A DNA stretch of 64,000 nt from Oppiella nova (taxonomy: Eukaryota; Arthropoda; Arachnida; Sarcoptiformes; Oppiidae), in assembly GCA_905397405.1 (NCBI GenBank), contig CAJPVJ010000004.1:62001-126000 (forward strand), read 5' to 3'. Below the pieces are notes generated by a model, which was not told the origin of the DNA, ran no database searches, and saw only the letters and a list, made by a program, of their open reading frames with translations. Positions within the stretch are counted from its first letter, which is position 1, and each line of letters opens with the position of its first letter. A program made the translations under genes and the position numbers. Shown here in pieces: positions 1 through 8,485 of the stretch.

Positions 1-1
1 A

Positions 2-910
2 AGTCGATTGCCTAATTTAAAAGATCAGATTGCGAATATCCCGATTCGTCACTTCAATTTTAAATTTAGCCCAGATGAGTTGGATGTTAAATTTTTTATG
101 CAAAAAGAGTGGGCGACTGCTTATTTTGCCGCACTGTCAATTTTTTTGACCTATGGTGAAGAGTTGGTGATCGAAACCGCACGACATCATCGTGATCAAA
201 TACAAGACCCTGTTTTAAAACAGCGTCTAACCAGTTTGATTGGGCAAGAGGCAATTCACTCAAAAGTCCATGAAGAATACAATGAAACCATGATTCCAAA
301 TAATTTGCCTGTGCAGTTATATCGGTTTTTAGCAGAACAGGTTTTTAATCATACTTTTTTAAAATTCCCACAACCTTTAAAGCTTTCAATGATGGCTGGG
401 ATTGAGCATTTCACAGCTGTCTTTGCTCAATATGCCATGACGCATCAAGACATCTTTAATCATTCTCTTGATGAAAAAACACGTGCTTTATGGTTATGGC
501 ATATGCTGGAAGAGTCTGAGCATAAAGATATTGCTTATGATACTTATCAAGTGCTTTCTGCAAATTATCCATTACGAATTTCAGGATTCTTTATTGCGTT
601 GATTACTTTGGGTCTAGGCGTGGGCGCTGGCGCATTGATGTTGCCATTTTTACGACGTCCAATGAATAGCTTTAGTCTAAGTTTTTGGAAAGAGGCAAAG
701 GGCAGTTGGGATTTATTATTTAGTCGAGACAATGGTGTTTTTGGTAGCAGTTTAGGTCATATTTTTGATTATTTGCGTCCAGACTTTCATCCTAATGATC
801 ATGATACAACTGAGCTTTTAGAATATTTCAAAAAAGAATTACTTGATCCTGAAACAGGCACACTCACCCCTTATTTTGTTAAAGCGTTTACCCCTGCTTT
901 ACGGATGTAA
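2..910 (+). CDS. Metal-dependent hydrolase, ferritin-like (PF10118 type), 5' end cut by window
   Basis: The frame is open to the left edge, so the true start lies outside the window. A TTG at position 8 is only the first possible start inside it. The downstream paralogue at 1290 carries about 20 more N-terminal residues before the shared IPIRH segment, which supports a missing 5' end. Two E-x-x-H motifs (EAIH and ESEH) plus an early conserved Glu suggest a ferritin-like helical bundle binding a diiron or other metal centre. The family is annotated as metal-dependent hydrolase, but its reaction is not established. A hydrophobic stretch near residues 190-215 could dip into or cross the membrane. 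A terminator follows. Confidence 0.85.
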   Translation, partial: SRLPNLKDQIANIPIRHFNFKFSPDELDVKFFMQKEWATAYFAALSIFLTYGEELVIETARHHRDQIQDPVLKQRLTSLIGQEAIHSKVHEEYNETMIPNNLPVQLYRFLAEQVFNHTFLKFPQPLKLSMMAGIEHFTAVFAQYAMTHQDIFNHSLDEKTRALWLWHMLEESEHKDIAYDTYQVLSANYPLRISGFFIALITLGLGVGAGALMLPFLRRPMNSFSLSFWKEAKGSWDLLFSRDNGVFGSSLGHIFDYLRPDFHPNDHDTTELLEYFKKELLDPETGTLTPYFVKAFTPALRM

Positions 911-975
911 TTTTATTCAATCTTAGCGTTCAAATTTTCTATTCAATATAAAAACGATGTTGTAGATCAATACTG

Positions 976-1014
976 AGCTTTTCCGTCAATTTTGTTGAAG
1001 GAAAAGCTTTTTTT
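976..1014 (+). terminator. Rho-independent terminator after first hydrolase
   Basis: A nine-base stem, AGCTTTTCC at 976-984 pairing with GGAAAAGCT at 1000-1008, is extended by a TCAA/TTGA inner pairing and followed by a T run at 1009-1014. It separates the first hydrolase from the second hydrolase operon. Confidence 0.8.
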
Positions 1015-1098
1015 AAAAAGCTGTGATTTTAACCAAGCACTTCATAAAAATTGTTTTTAAGGGACATTCTTTATCAGTGGAGGCAACTCTTAAAAGTG

Positions 1099-1111
1099 AT
1101 TGTCTGACAAT
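1099..1111. promoter_or_regulatory. Perfect 13-bp palindrome, possible operator upstream of the second hydrolase operon
   Basis: ATTGTCTGACAAT is a 6+1+6 inverted repeat about 180 bases before the second hydrolase. Similar half-sites (TTGTCA at 1121-1126 and TTGACA at 1165-1170) follow within 60 bases. The arrangement could suit a dimeric repressor, but no regulator gene is adjacent and no well-spaced promoter could be fixed. The rest of the 911-1289 gap holds the terminator at 976-1014 and no coding frame. Confidence 0.3.
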
Positions 1112-1289
1112 TATCTAAGGTTGTCATAATTTGCAAACCGAATGAATGCATGTGCCAATGGTAATTGACAAAGCATGTCGTAATTTTTAGCCATCAAAGT
1201 AGAGTTTTTACTCAAAAGGCGATCTGTAGCTCATCAGCGTAAAGACGATGAAATGGATTGCCATATTAAATGAATAAAGAGTACCAGCT

Positions 1290-2243
1290 ATGTTCGCTAA
1301 GCCAATTAAGAAAGCCGTTGCTAAAGTTTTTGCTGCGGCACCATTCAGTCTGGAAAATCAAACGCCGATTATTCCAATTCGTCATATGAAGTTTGATTTT
1401 GATCCAGCGCAAGTAGATCACCGATTTTATATGGATGCAGAATTGGCAAGTGCATATTTTGCGTCATTGTCGATTTTCTTAACTCGTGGTGAAGATCTTG
1501 TGATTGATACTGCTCGTTATCATCGTGATTTCATTACTGATCCATTATTGAAGCAACGTGTTACTTCATTGATTGGTCAAGAGGCGATTCATTCAAAAAT
1601 GCATGAAGAGTTAAATGATGCTTATTTAATTCGTGATTTGCCAGTAAAGCTGTTTCGTACTTGGGCTGGCTGGGCTTTTGAATATGGGTTTGAGCGTCTT
1701 CCACAACCGATGAAATTGTCGTTGATGGCTGGTATCGAACATTTTACTGCGGTACTTGCAGAATACATGATGAATCATGAAGAAGTGTTCTTCCGTTCGC
1801 AAGATGAAAAACAACGGGCAATCTGGATGTGGCATATGCTTGAAGAATCAGAGCATAAGGATATTGCTTTCGATGTGTTTCAAGAATTATCAAATAACTA
1901 TTTATTACGTATTGCTGGATTCTTTCCCGCATTGATCACGATTTTGGTGCTGATTTCAGCTGCATCATTTTTAGTTCCTTTTTATCGCAATCCTAAGAAC
2001 CTGATTAGCTTACGTTATTGGAAAGAGATTCCATATAATTTTCGCCTGATCTTTGGCTTAAAAGATGGTGTTTACGGCAGTAGCTTTAAACATATTTTTG
2101 ATTATCTTCGTCCCGATTTTCATCCAAATGATCATGATACATCTGAATTTTTGGACTATTACAAAGAGAAACTACTGAATCCAAAGACAGGTCTTCTTAC
2201 GCCATATTTGACGAAAGAATTTTATCCTGCATTGCGTTCATAA
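1290..2243 (+). CDS. Metal-dependent hydrolase, ferritin-like (PF10118 type)
   Basis: This is a 317-residue paralogue of the protein encoded at 2-910. It is very similar over its whole length, including the C-terminal HIFDYLRPDFHPNDHDT block. Metal-ligand candidates are the E-x-x-H motifs EAIH and ESEH with flanking glutamates. A hydrophobic segment lies near residues 205-230. The SDR gene begins within 30 bases and the flavin monooxygenase follows it, so the three probably form one operon. The presence of redox partners suggests that it acts on a lipid or other hydrophobic substrate. That role is inference; the biochemical activity of the family is not settled. Confidence 0.88.
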   Translation: MFAKPIKKAVAKVFAAAPFSLENQTPIIPIRHMKFDFDPAQVDHRFYMDAELASAYFASLSIFLTRGEDLVIDTARYHRDFITDPLLKQRVTSLIGQEAIHSKMHEELNDAYLIRDLPVKLFRTWAGWAFEYGFERLPQPMKLSLMAGIEHFTAVLAEYMMNHEEVFFRSQDEKQRAIWMWHMLEESEHKDIAFDVFQELSNNYLLRIAGFFPALITILVLISAASFLVPFYRNPKNLISLRYWKEIPYNFRLIFGLKDGVYGSSFKHIFDYLRPDFHPNDHDTSEFLDYYKEKLLNPKTGLLTPYLTKEFYPALRS

Positions 2244-2271
2244 AAACCTAAAAGAGATGGATTTAAAGTTT

Positions 2272-3117
2272 ATGGGTATTTTTTCTAAAAAAGTTAAGCC
2301 GAGCCAAAATGCTTATGCGGTCGTGACTGGCGCAGGCAGTGGCATTGGACGTAGTTTTGCAATGGAACTTGCAAAACGTGGAGGAACAATTGTTTGTGCT
2401 GACATAAATCTGGATGCAGCCAAAGAAACTGTCAGTTTGATTGAATCACAAACTTCAGCTAAAGCATTTGCTGTGCAATGTGATGTGGGTGAGAAAGAGC
2501 AAGTAAAAGCACTTTCAGAACAAGCCGAAAAATTAATGAATCATCCTGTAAGCTTGATCATTAATAATGCGGGTGTAGGGCTGGGCGGTAAGTTTGATGA
2601 AGTGTCACTGGAAGATTGGCAATGGTGTATGCATGTCAACCTCTGGGGGGTTATTCATGGTTGTCATTATTTTGTTCCTCAGTTTAAGCAACAAGGTTAT
2701 GGAGCAATTATCAATGTTGCTTCAGCTGCGGGCTATACAGCAGCTCCCGAAATGACTGCTTATAACGTAACAAAATCCAGTGTGCTGGCATTGTCAGAAA
2801 CCCTTTCAGCAGAGCTTCGCGGTGACAACATTCGAGTGAATGTGCTGTGTCCAACATTAGTGCCTACAAATATTATGAAAAATGGTCGTTTGCCTGGTCA
2901 TTATGCGGGTTTAGCAGATGATTTACTGATGAATCATGCATTTACCACCAGTGATCAGGTGGTGATTAAAACCTTAAATAACTTGGATGCAGGCAAGCTG
3001 TACACCATTCCTCAGCCAGATGCAAAACTGTTTTGGATATTAAAACGTGCATCACCCACCTTATATGCCAAAGCGCTGGGTATCGGATATCCATTATTTA
3101 ATAAATACATCAAATAA
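2272..3117 (+). CDS. Short-chain dehydrogenase/reductase (SDR)
   Basis: This is a classical SDR of 281 residues. It shows the cofactor motif TGAGSGIG near the N terminus, NNAGVG in the middle, a catalytic Ser in the VASAAG region and the YNVTK (Tyr-x3-Lys) active site. It should oxidise or reduce a hydroxyl/carbonyl group using NAD(P). I chose the ATG at 2272 because AGAGATGG precedes it and the family usually starts MxxF. An in-frame ATG at 2257 would add five residues but has no ribosome-binding site. It lies between the ferritin-like hydrolase and the flavin monooxygenase, which suggests successive steps on one substrate. Confidence 0.88.
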   Translation: MGIFSKKVKPSQNAYAVVTGAGSGIGRSFAMELAKRGGTIVCADINLDAAKETVSLIESQTSAKAFAVQCDVGEKEQVKALSEQAEKLMNHPVSLIINNAGVGLGGKFDEVSLEDWQWCMHVNLWGVIHGCHYFVPQFKQQGYGAIINVASAAGYTAAPEMTAYNVTKSSVLALSETLSAELRGDNIRVNVLCPTLVPTNIMKNGRLPGHYAGLADDLLMNHAFTTSDQVVIKTLNNLDAGKLYTIPQPDAKLFWILKRASPTLYAKALGIGYPLFNKYIK

Positions 3118-3134
3118 GCTGCGAGTAAATCAAG

Positions 3135-4937
3135 ATGACAACAGAAACAACTTTAGCTATGCTGCCTAAAGAGAAAAGCGTAGAGCAAAACTCAACCCAA
3201 ACTACAGTTGAAGACATTAAACAGGTGACTCAATCGAATACAGCACAAGACAAATCGCTTGAAGCAAAACAGCTTAAAGAAAAAGTGCCTGTAGAGAAGC
3301 AAGTTGAGGCAAAGACTGTTACAAAGCCAGCGAAAGCAAATCACCCTAAAGCTGAAGTCCAAACTCCAGCTAAAGCTAAAAATAAGCCTGAGGTAAAAGT
3401 TGAAACACAAATAAGCGCTCAATCTAAAAAGCTTGAACAATCGGCTGAAGAAAAAGCGCCAAAGACTCAGCACAAAGAAGCTGTGCACATCTATGACACC
3501 ATCGTGGTTGGTGCGGGTATTTCAGGGATTGCTGCTGCTTATAAAATGAATCAAGCAGGCTATAACGATTATGTGGTACTTGAAAAAGCCAGTCGTGTGG
3601 GGGGAACATGGCGCGACAATAATTATCCGGGCTGCGGTTGTGATGTACCCTCAGCACTTTATTCATTTTCTTTCTCACCAAGCCATAAATGGAGTCATTT
3701 ATTTGCCAAGCAACCAGAAATTCTAAGCTATTTAGAAGAGGTGGTAGAAAAATATGACCTTGGTGAGAAAATTGAATTTAATAATGAATTAATCAGTGCC
3801 AAATGGGATGAAGCACAACATATTTGGCACTTAGAAACATCTAAAGGTCAATATCAAGCAAAGACAGTGATCTTTACGACAGGACCGATTACTGAGCCTG
3901 CTTTGCCGAAATTAAAAGGAATTGAAAGTTTTAAAGGTGAAATGTTCCATTCAGCACGTTGGAATCATGATTATGATTTAACCGGTAAGCGTGTTGCAGT
4001 GATTGGTACAGGGGCTTCTGCAATTCAGTTTATCCCACAAGTACAACCTTTAGCGAAACAGCTGATCGTATTCCAGCGTACAGCACCGTGGGTACTACCC
4101 AAGGCGGATATGGAGTTAAACGAAACGGCTAAAGGGATCATTTCTCGATTCCCAATCATTCAACAAACTTGGCGTAATAGCATTGCACAGATTTTAAATG
4201 GGATTAACTTTGGATTGCGTAATCCTAAAGTATTGGAACCTGTTAATTTCCTAAGTAAGCAATTACTCAAACTACAAATTAAAGATGAAACTTTGCGTAA
4301 AGCAGTGACACCGAACTTTACTATTGGATGTAAGCGCTTATTGTTTGCAAACAATTATTATCCAGCACTACAACAAGATAATGTGAATCTGATTGCACAT
4401 GGTTTGGTTGAAATTGATGGAAATACAGTGGTTGCAGCAAATGGTGAACGTTATGAAGTTGATGTGATTATTTGGGGAACAGGCTTTGAAGTTTCACATC
4501 CTCCGATTGGTAAACGGGTTTATGACAGCAATGGTCAGGTACTTGCTGAACGTTGGAAAAATAGTTCACCGGAAGCATATTTGGGCGCCAGTATTGAACA
4601 TGTACCGAATGCGTTCTTGGTACTCGGTCCAAACATTCTGGTATATGATTCATTTATTGGTATCGCGGAAGCACAAGTCGGCTATATTGTTGATGGCTTG
4701 CTAAAAATGCGTGAGCAAAAATTCACTCGCTTTGAAATTAAAGCTGATGTGCTTGCCCAGCATAACAAACGTCTGCAAAAACATTTAAAAACCACTGTAT
4801 TTAATGCGGGTGGGTGTAAGTCTTATTATCTGGATGAAAATGGTCGTAATTTTGCAGCTTGGCCATGGTCACTGCAACAATTACGCAACCAATTAAAACA
4901 ACTAGATTTAAACCATTATAGCGTGAGTAAGAAATAA
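3135..4937 (+). CDS. Flavin-containing (Baeyer-Villiger type) monooxygenase with long charged N-terminal tail
   Basis: The 600-residue protein has a typical FAD/NADPH monooxygenase from about residue 118: a GAGISG dinucleotide fold, the fingerprint F-x-G-x3-H-x3-W (FKGEMFHSARW) and a second GTGASA fold. It should insert oxygen next to a carbonyl group or hydroxylate a hydrophobic substrate using NADPH. The first 115 or so residues are extra for the family. They are low in complexity, rich in Lys, Glu, Ala, Gln and Thr, and probably disordered or helical. It is the last gene of the hydrolase-SDR-monooxygenase operon, 17 bases after the SDR. The substrate is unknown; long-chain ketones, aldehydes or sterol-like compounds are possible. 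Confidence 0.87.
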   Translation: MTTETTLAMLPKEKSVEQNSTQTTVEDIKQVTQSNTAQDKSLEAKQLKEKVPVEKQVEAKTVTKPAKANHPKAEVQTPAKAKNKPEVKVETQISAQSKKLEQSAEEKAPKTQHKEAVHIYDTIVVGAGISGIAAAYKMNQAGYNDYVVLEKASRVGGTWRDNNYPGCGCDVPSALYSFSFSPSHKWSHLFAKQPEILSYLEEVVEKYDLGEKIEFNNELISAKWDEAQHIWHLETSKGQYQAKTVIFTTGPITEPALPKLKGIESFKGEMFHSARWNHDYDLTGKRVAVIGTGASAIQFIPQVQPLAKQLIVFQRTAPWVLPKADMELNETAKGIISRFPIIQQTWRNSIAQILNGINFGLRNPKVLEPVNFLSKQLLKLQIKDETLRKAVTPNFTIGCKRLLFANNYYPALQQDNVNLIAHGLVEIDGNTVVAANGERYEVDVIIWGTGFEVSHPPIGKRVYDSNGQVLAERWKNSSPEAYLGASIEHVPNAFLVLGPNILVYDSFIGIAEAQVGYIVDGLLKMREQKFTRFEIKADVLAQHNKRLQKHLKTTVFNAGGCKSYYLDENGRNFAAWPWSLQQLRNQLKQLDLNHYSVSKK

Positions 4938-4969
4938 GCTTATTATTCAATTACCGAACTCTTTTTATG

Positions 4970-4996
4970 AAAGCCCTAAATTGATTTAGGGCTTTT
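4970..4996. terminator. Bidirectional terminator between monooxygenase and DUF2306 gene
   Basis: A perfect 11-base stem, AAAGCCCTAAA/TTTAGGGCTTT with loop ttga, has A and T runs on both sides. It overlaps the stop codon of the convergent DUF2306 gene, so it can serve both transcripts. Confidence 0.85.
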
Positions 4997-5668
4997 ATTT
5001 TTTTGTCTTGTGCGACGATGTAATCGAAGAATAATGATTTCAGCTAGGATTAAATTGACCACCCAACCTAACCAAGATTCTAGCTGATAGATGTGAATTG
5101 GGGTTAACCAATCAAAATATGGTTGTAACTCATAAAGCACAATTTTCCATGTCCTTAAGCTCAGCGCTGAAAGGCTCAGTGCAAAACTACGGATCATCCA
5201 GTCACGATGTAAAATCCAGCGCTTTTTCAATAAAAAGTACAAAGCGAATAGGGTGGTGATCGCCCAGAGTGAACTTAATAAGACAAAGCTGATTTGAGTG
5301 GATAACCCTCCAGCCGCTGAAAAAGCTAAAATTAAGCCACTGGGTAAAGACAGCCCCAAAATGGTGATCAGATACAGCCAACCACTCCAGCGATGAATTC
5401 GGGGATAACGCGTGCGAAAGACACGGAAAAACTGTGTAAATCCAGCGATGAGTACAAAACTACTGCTGATCACATGGATTTTAAAAGCCGCCTGCCACGG
5501 TTGTGTATTGACTACATCTTGCTTTAATAAGAGAAAATGTTGATCAGTTTGCCATGGGAAATATTGTAGACAAATTGCCACCATGAGATAGCATAAATAA
5601 GCATAGATCACGAGTGAAATTAGACTCAAGCTTGAATATGCCAAAGCGGTTTTTGTTTTGTTCATCAC
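4976..5668 (-). CDS. DUF2306 family membrane protein
   Basis: The 230-residue integral membrane protein has about six hydrophobic segments, near residues 12-35, 60-80, 95-120, 125-147, 160-175 and 200-220. The central motif HRWSGWLYL with preceding arginines resembles DUF2306 predicted membrane proteins. The conserved histidines could bind haem or a metal, but this is only suggested by their position in membrane segments. The gene stands alone, convergent with the monooxygenase operon and sharing its terminator. Its function is unknown. Confidence 0.75.
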   Translation of the reverse strand: MMNKTKTALAYSSLSLISLVIYAYLCYLMVAICLQYFPWQTDQHFLLLKQDVVNTQPWQAAFKIHVISSSFVLIAGFTQFFRVFRTRYPRIHRWSGWLYLITILGLSLPSGLILAFSAAGGLSTQISFVLLSSLWAITTLFALYFLLKKRWILHRDWMIRSFALSLSALSLRTWKIVLYELQPYFDWLTPIHIYQLESWLGWVVNLILAEIIILRLHRRTRQKNKSPKSI

Positions 5669-5871
5669 TGCTTATAATGGAATGGTGATTGAGAAATTAT
5701 AGTGGAACATAGGTTGAAACAGCATATTTATGTTTGGGTATGGCATAGATTTTAAAATAAACCACAGAGAATCCTGATTTATTTATCTTAAAGTAGATCA
5801 CAAAGCAAACAATTTAATCTAAAATCAATGTGAAAATGCATCCAATATCTTCATAACAAATAGGTATAACA

Positions 5872-6540
5872 ATGAATAAAAGTTTAATCGCACTCGTCGG
5901 ATTTGGAATGATTGGTTTTCAGAATAGTTATGCACTGGATATTCAACAGTTGCAAAAATCTTGGTCTGGAAAATATGATGAGCAGAAAATTGCTGTTTTC
6001 ATCCAATCTATCGATCGTAATCAGGTCAAAGGCTATAGTGTTCTCGGTAAAAATAAACAAAATTTCTCAGGAAAAGTACAGACGACTTCACAAGGCTATA
6101 AAATTACCGCAACAGAAAGCGGTGCTAAAGCAAGTAGTGGTGTGTTTACGTTTACTGTAAAACAGAATCAGCCGAATGTGTTGGAGTCTAGTTGGGAATC
6201 TACAACGGCTAAGGTTAAACCAAAATATTTTGATTTAAAGCCGCAACAGTGTCGCTATCAAAAAGATGTCGGTGATTATCCAGTTGCATCACAACGTTTA
6301 TTAAAAGATGAGGATCTACAAATTCCTCCTGAAGAACTGGACTGGATGCGTAATGAAATTTATGCGCGTCATGGTTATTCATTTGCCAATAAAGAGATTG
6401 CCTCTCAATTTGCTAACGATAATTGGTATATGCCATGCAGTACCAATGTTGAAAATCAATTAACTCAGATTGAAAAGACCAATATCCAACGTATTAAAAA
6501 AATTCGCCCGTATATGGCGAAAATGGAATGGGGTCGTTGA
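5872..6540 (+). CDS. Secreted YARHG-domain protein
   Basis: The 222-residue protein starts with a signal peptide (MNKSLIALVGFGMIG, cleavage probably after SYA near residue 21). The C-terminal third holds the signature EIYARHGYSFAN of the YARHG domain (PF13308 type), which is found in exported bacterial proteins of unknown role. The region before it, residues 25-130, looks like a beta-rich domain. Two cysteines in the mature part (in QQCRY and MPCST) could form a disulfide in the periplasm. It stands alone, with about 200 bases of AT-rich leader upstream and a strong terminator downstream. Confidence 0.75.
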   Translation: MNKSLIALVGFGMIGFQNSYALDIQQLQKSWSGKYDEQKIAVFIQSIDRNQVKGYSVLGKNKQNFSGKVQTTSQGYKITATESGAKASSGVFTFTVKQNQPNVLESSWESTTAKVKPKYFDLKPQQCRYQKDVGDYPVASQRLLKDEDLQIPPEELDWMRNEIYARHGYSFANKEIASQFANDNWYMPCSTNVENQLTQIEKTNIQRIKKIRPYMAKMEWGR

Positions 6541-6632
6541 TCAATATTTTGATCATATCTGGTTTAAATAATAGCTAAAGCAAAAGCATTTTAATTTGAT
6601 GTGAATCTGATTTATATCATTATTTTTGCTTT

Positions 6633-6665
6633 AAAAAGCTCAAAGTCAGGTACTTTGAGCTTTTT
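6633..6665. terminator. Bidirectional terminator between YARHG gene and aminopeptidase P
   Basis: A perfect 14-base stem, AAAAAGCTCAAAGT pairing with ACTTTGAGCTTTTT, surrounds a five-base loop. With A and T tracts at both ends it can stop both convergent transcripts. Confidence 0.88.
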
Positions 6666-6682
6666 AAATTTTACGGAAAATG

Positions 6683-8485
6683 TTAAATAGCTTGGGTGTT
6701 TTCATTTAGCCAGTTTAAAACATCACCTTCTAAGTGAGGTGCTAATCGCTCTCTGACTGTTTGATGGTACTGATTCAACCATGCTTTTTCATCATGACTG
6801 AGTAGGTCTAAAACGATACACATCAGGTTAATCGGACACAATGTTAGTGTTTCGAATTCCAAAAAATGACCATAGGTCGTATCTTCAAAATGCTTAATTT
6901 TGTTGACGACAAGATTCTCAATCCGAATGCCGTACTTGCCTTGATGATATAAACCAGGTTCATTGGAAGTAATCATCCCTTCGCGCATCTTGGTGGATGG
7001 TGTGACTGGGGCATAATATGAAATCACTTGTGGGCCTTCATGAACATTCAATGCATAGCCTACACCGTGACCTGTACCATGACGATAATCTAATCCGTAT
7101 TTCCACAGGGTTTGACGTGTGATCGAATCTAAAAGAGGTGATGCAATGCCTTCTGGGAAAACAGTTTGAGCAAGCGCAATATGACATTTTAATACAAGTG
7201 TGTAATCGCGCTTTTGTTCAACGCTTGCGGTGCCTATGGGAACAACACGGGTAATGTCTGTGGTTCCTTCATCATATTGTGCGCCTGAATCAATCAGAAG
7301 CAAACCATCACCACTAATCTCGCTAAAGCTTTCTTCGGTGGCACGATAGTGGGGTAATGCGCCGTTGGCATTAAAGCCTGCAATTGTCGAGAAGCTTAAT
7401 CCAATAAAACCTGCTTGTTGTGCGCGAAAGCCTGAAATTTTTTCGTCGATGGTGAGTTCATTGATCGATTCTTTATCAGCCAATGCGTTATCTAGCCAAT
7501 GAAAGAAATGACATAGGGCAACACCATCTTTGGTCATTGCACTGCGCACATGTGCAATTTCTGAAGGATGTTTACGTGATTTAAATAAACTGCTTGGATT
7601 AATGTCTTGGACTAAATGACTTTGCTGCTCAATGGCCTGTGAATATGAAATTGAGACTTTAGCAGGATCAATTAAAATATTTTGTTGTTTAAGTTCGAGC
7701 AAAAACTCGATGCTTGCGTTATAAGGTAAGATTTCAATGTTATCCAAAGCAAATCTTTGCTGCATTTCAGTTGAAAGTTTTGCAACATCAATAAAAAGCA
7801 CAGTTCGAGAATGGTCAATATATAAGTGTGCTAAGAACACGGGGTTATATTCAACATCACGCCCCCTACAATTCAAAATCCAAGCAATATCATCGAGTGC
7901 AGAAATAAAATGCCCCGTTGCTTTTTTCTGAATAAGTTTGTGACGGAGCGCAGTTATTTTTTCTAAGCGTGTTTGCGCATTTAAATCATCTGCCATTTGC
8001 CAAATGGGTTGTAGGGGCAGTGCTGGCCGTTCAGTCCAAATTTCATCAATTAAATCTAAGTTTGTTTGAATGAAGAAATTGTGTTCTATCGCAAGTGTTG
8101 ATAATGCGCTGTATTGTTGAGTTGAAATGGTATTTCCATTGACAGAGATTTTTGCATCTTTGGCTAAATGTTGTGAAAGCCAAGCCAAATGTGTTGAAGC
8201 AGGATCAGGTGTCTGCTTTTGTAAAACGTAACCTGTATTTTCCAGTTGCTGTTCAGCTTGTACCCAATATCGACCATCTACCCATAAACCTGCGAAGTTT
8301 TGAGTAACTACAATTGTGCCGACTGAACCTGTAAAGCCTGTTAGCCATTGACGTATTTTCCAATAATCAGGTAGATACTCTGACATATGTGGATCTGCAC
8401 TCATGGCGATAAAAGCATCCTGCTGATATTTCTTCATAATTGTACGAAGGTTTTCTAATTTGTTGGCAGGTGACAAAGCGTTCAT
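6683..8485 (-). CDS. Aminopeptidase P family protein (Xaa-Pro aminopeptidase, M24B)
   Basis: The 600-residue enzyme removes the N-terminal residue from peptides with proline in second position. Two creatinase-like N-terminal domains are followed by a pita-bread M24 domain from about residue 310. The metal ligands are visible: Asp in LIDSGAQYD and TTDITR, His in HGTGHGVG, Glu in SNEPGLY and Glu in RIENLV. The length and three-domain layout match the cytosolic eukaryote-like type rather than the 440-residue E. coli PepP. Its ATG overlaps the stop of the peptide transporter (ATGA), so uptake and breakdown of proline-containing peptides are translationally coupled. Confidence 0.92.
   Translation of the reverse strand: MNALSPANKLENLRTIMKKYQQDAFIAMSADPHMSEYLPDYWKIRQWLTGFTGSVGTIVVTQNFAGLWVDGRYWVQAEQQLENTGYVLQKQTPDPASTHLAWLSQHLAKDAKISVNGNTISTQQYSALSTLAIEHNFFIQTNLDLIDEIWTERPALPLQPIWQMADDLNAQTRLEKITALRHKLIQKKATGHFISALDDIAWILNCRGRDVEYNPVFLAHLYIDHSRTVLFIDVAKLSTEMQQRFALDNIEILPYNASIEFLLELKQQNILIDPAKVSISYSQAIEQQSHLVQDINPSSLFKSRKHPSEIAHVRSAMTKDGVALCHFFHWLDNALADKESINELTIDEKISGFRAQQAGFIGLSFSTIAGFNANGALPHYRATEESFSEISGDGLLLIDSGAQYDEGTTDITRVVPIGTASVEQKRDYTLVLKCHIALAQTVFPEGIASPLLDSITRQTLWKYGLDYRHGTGHGVGYALNVHEGPQVISYYAPVTPSTKMREGMITSNEPGLYHQGKYGIRIENLVVNKIKHFEDTTYGHFLEFETLTLCPINLMCIVLDLLSHDEKAWLNQYHQTVRERLAPHLEGDVLNWLNENTQAI

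Noticed and set aside
3192-3488. 98-codon minus-strand frame opposite the monooxygenase N-terminal tail
   Set aside because: It is the antisense shadow of the Lys/Glu-rich tail, dominated by Phe, Leu, Arg and Ser.
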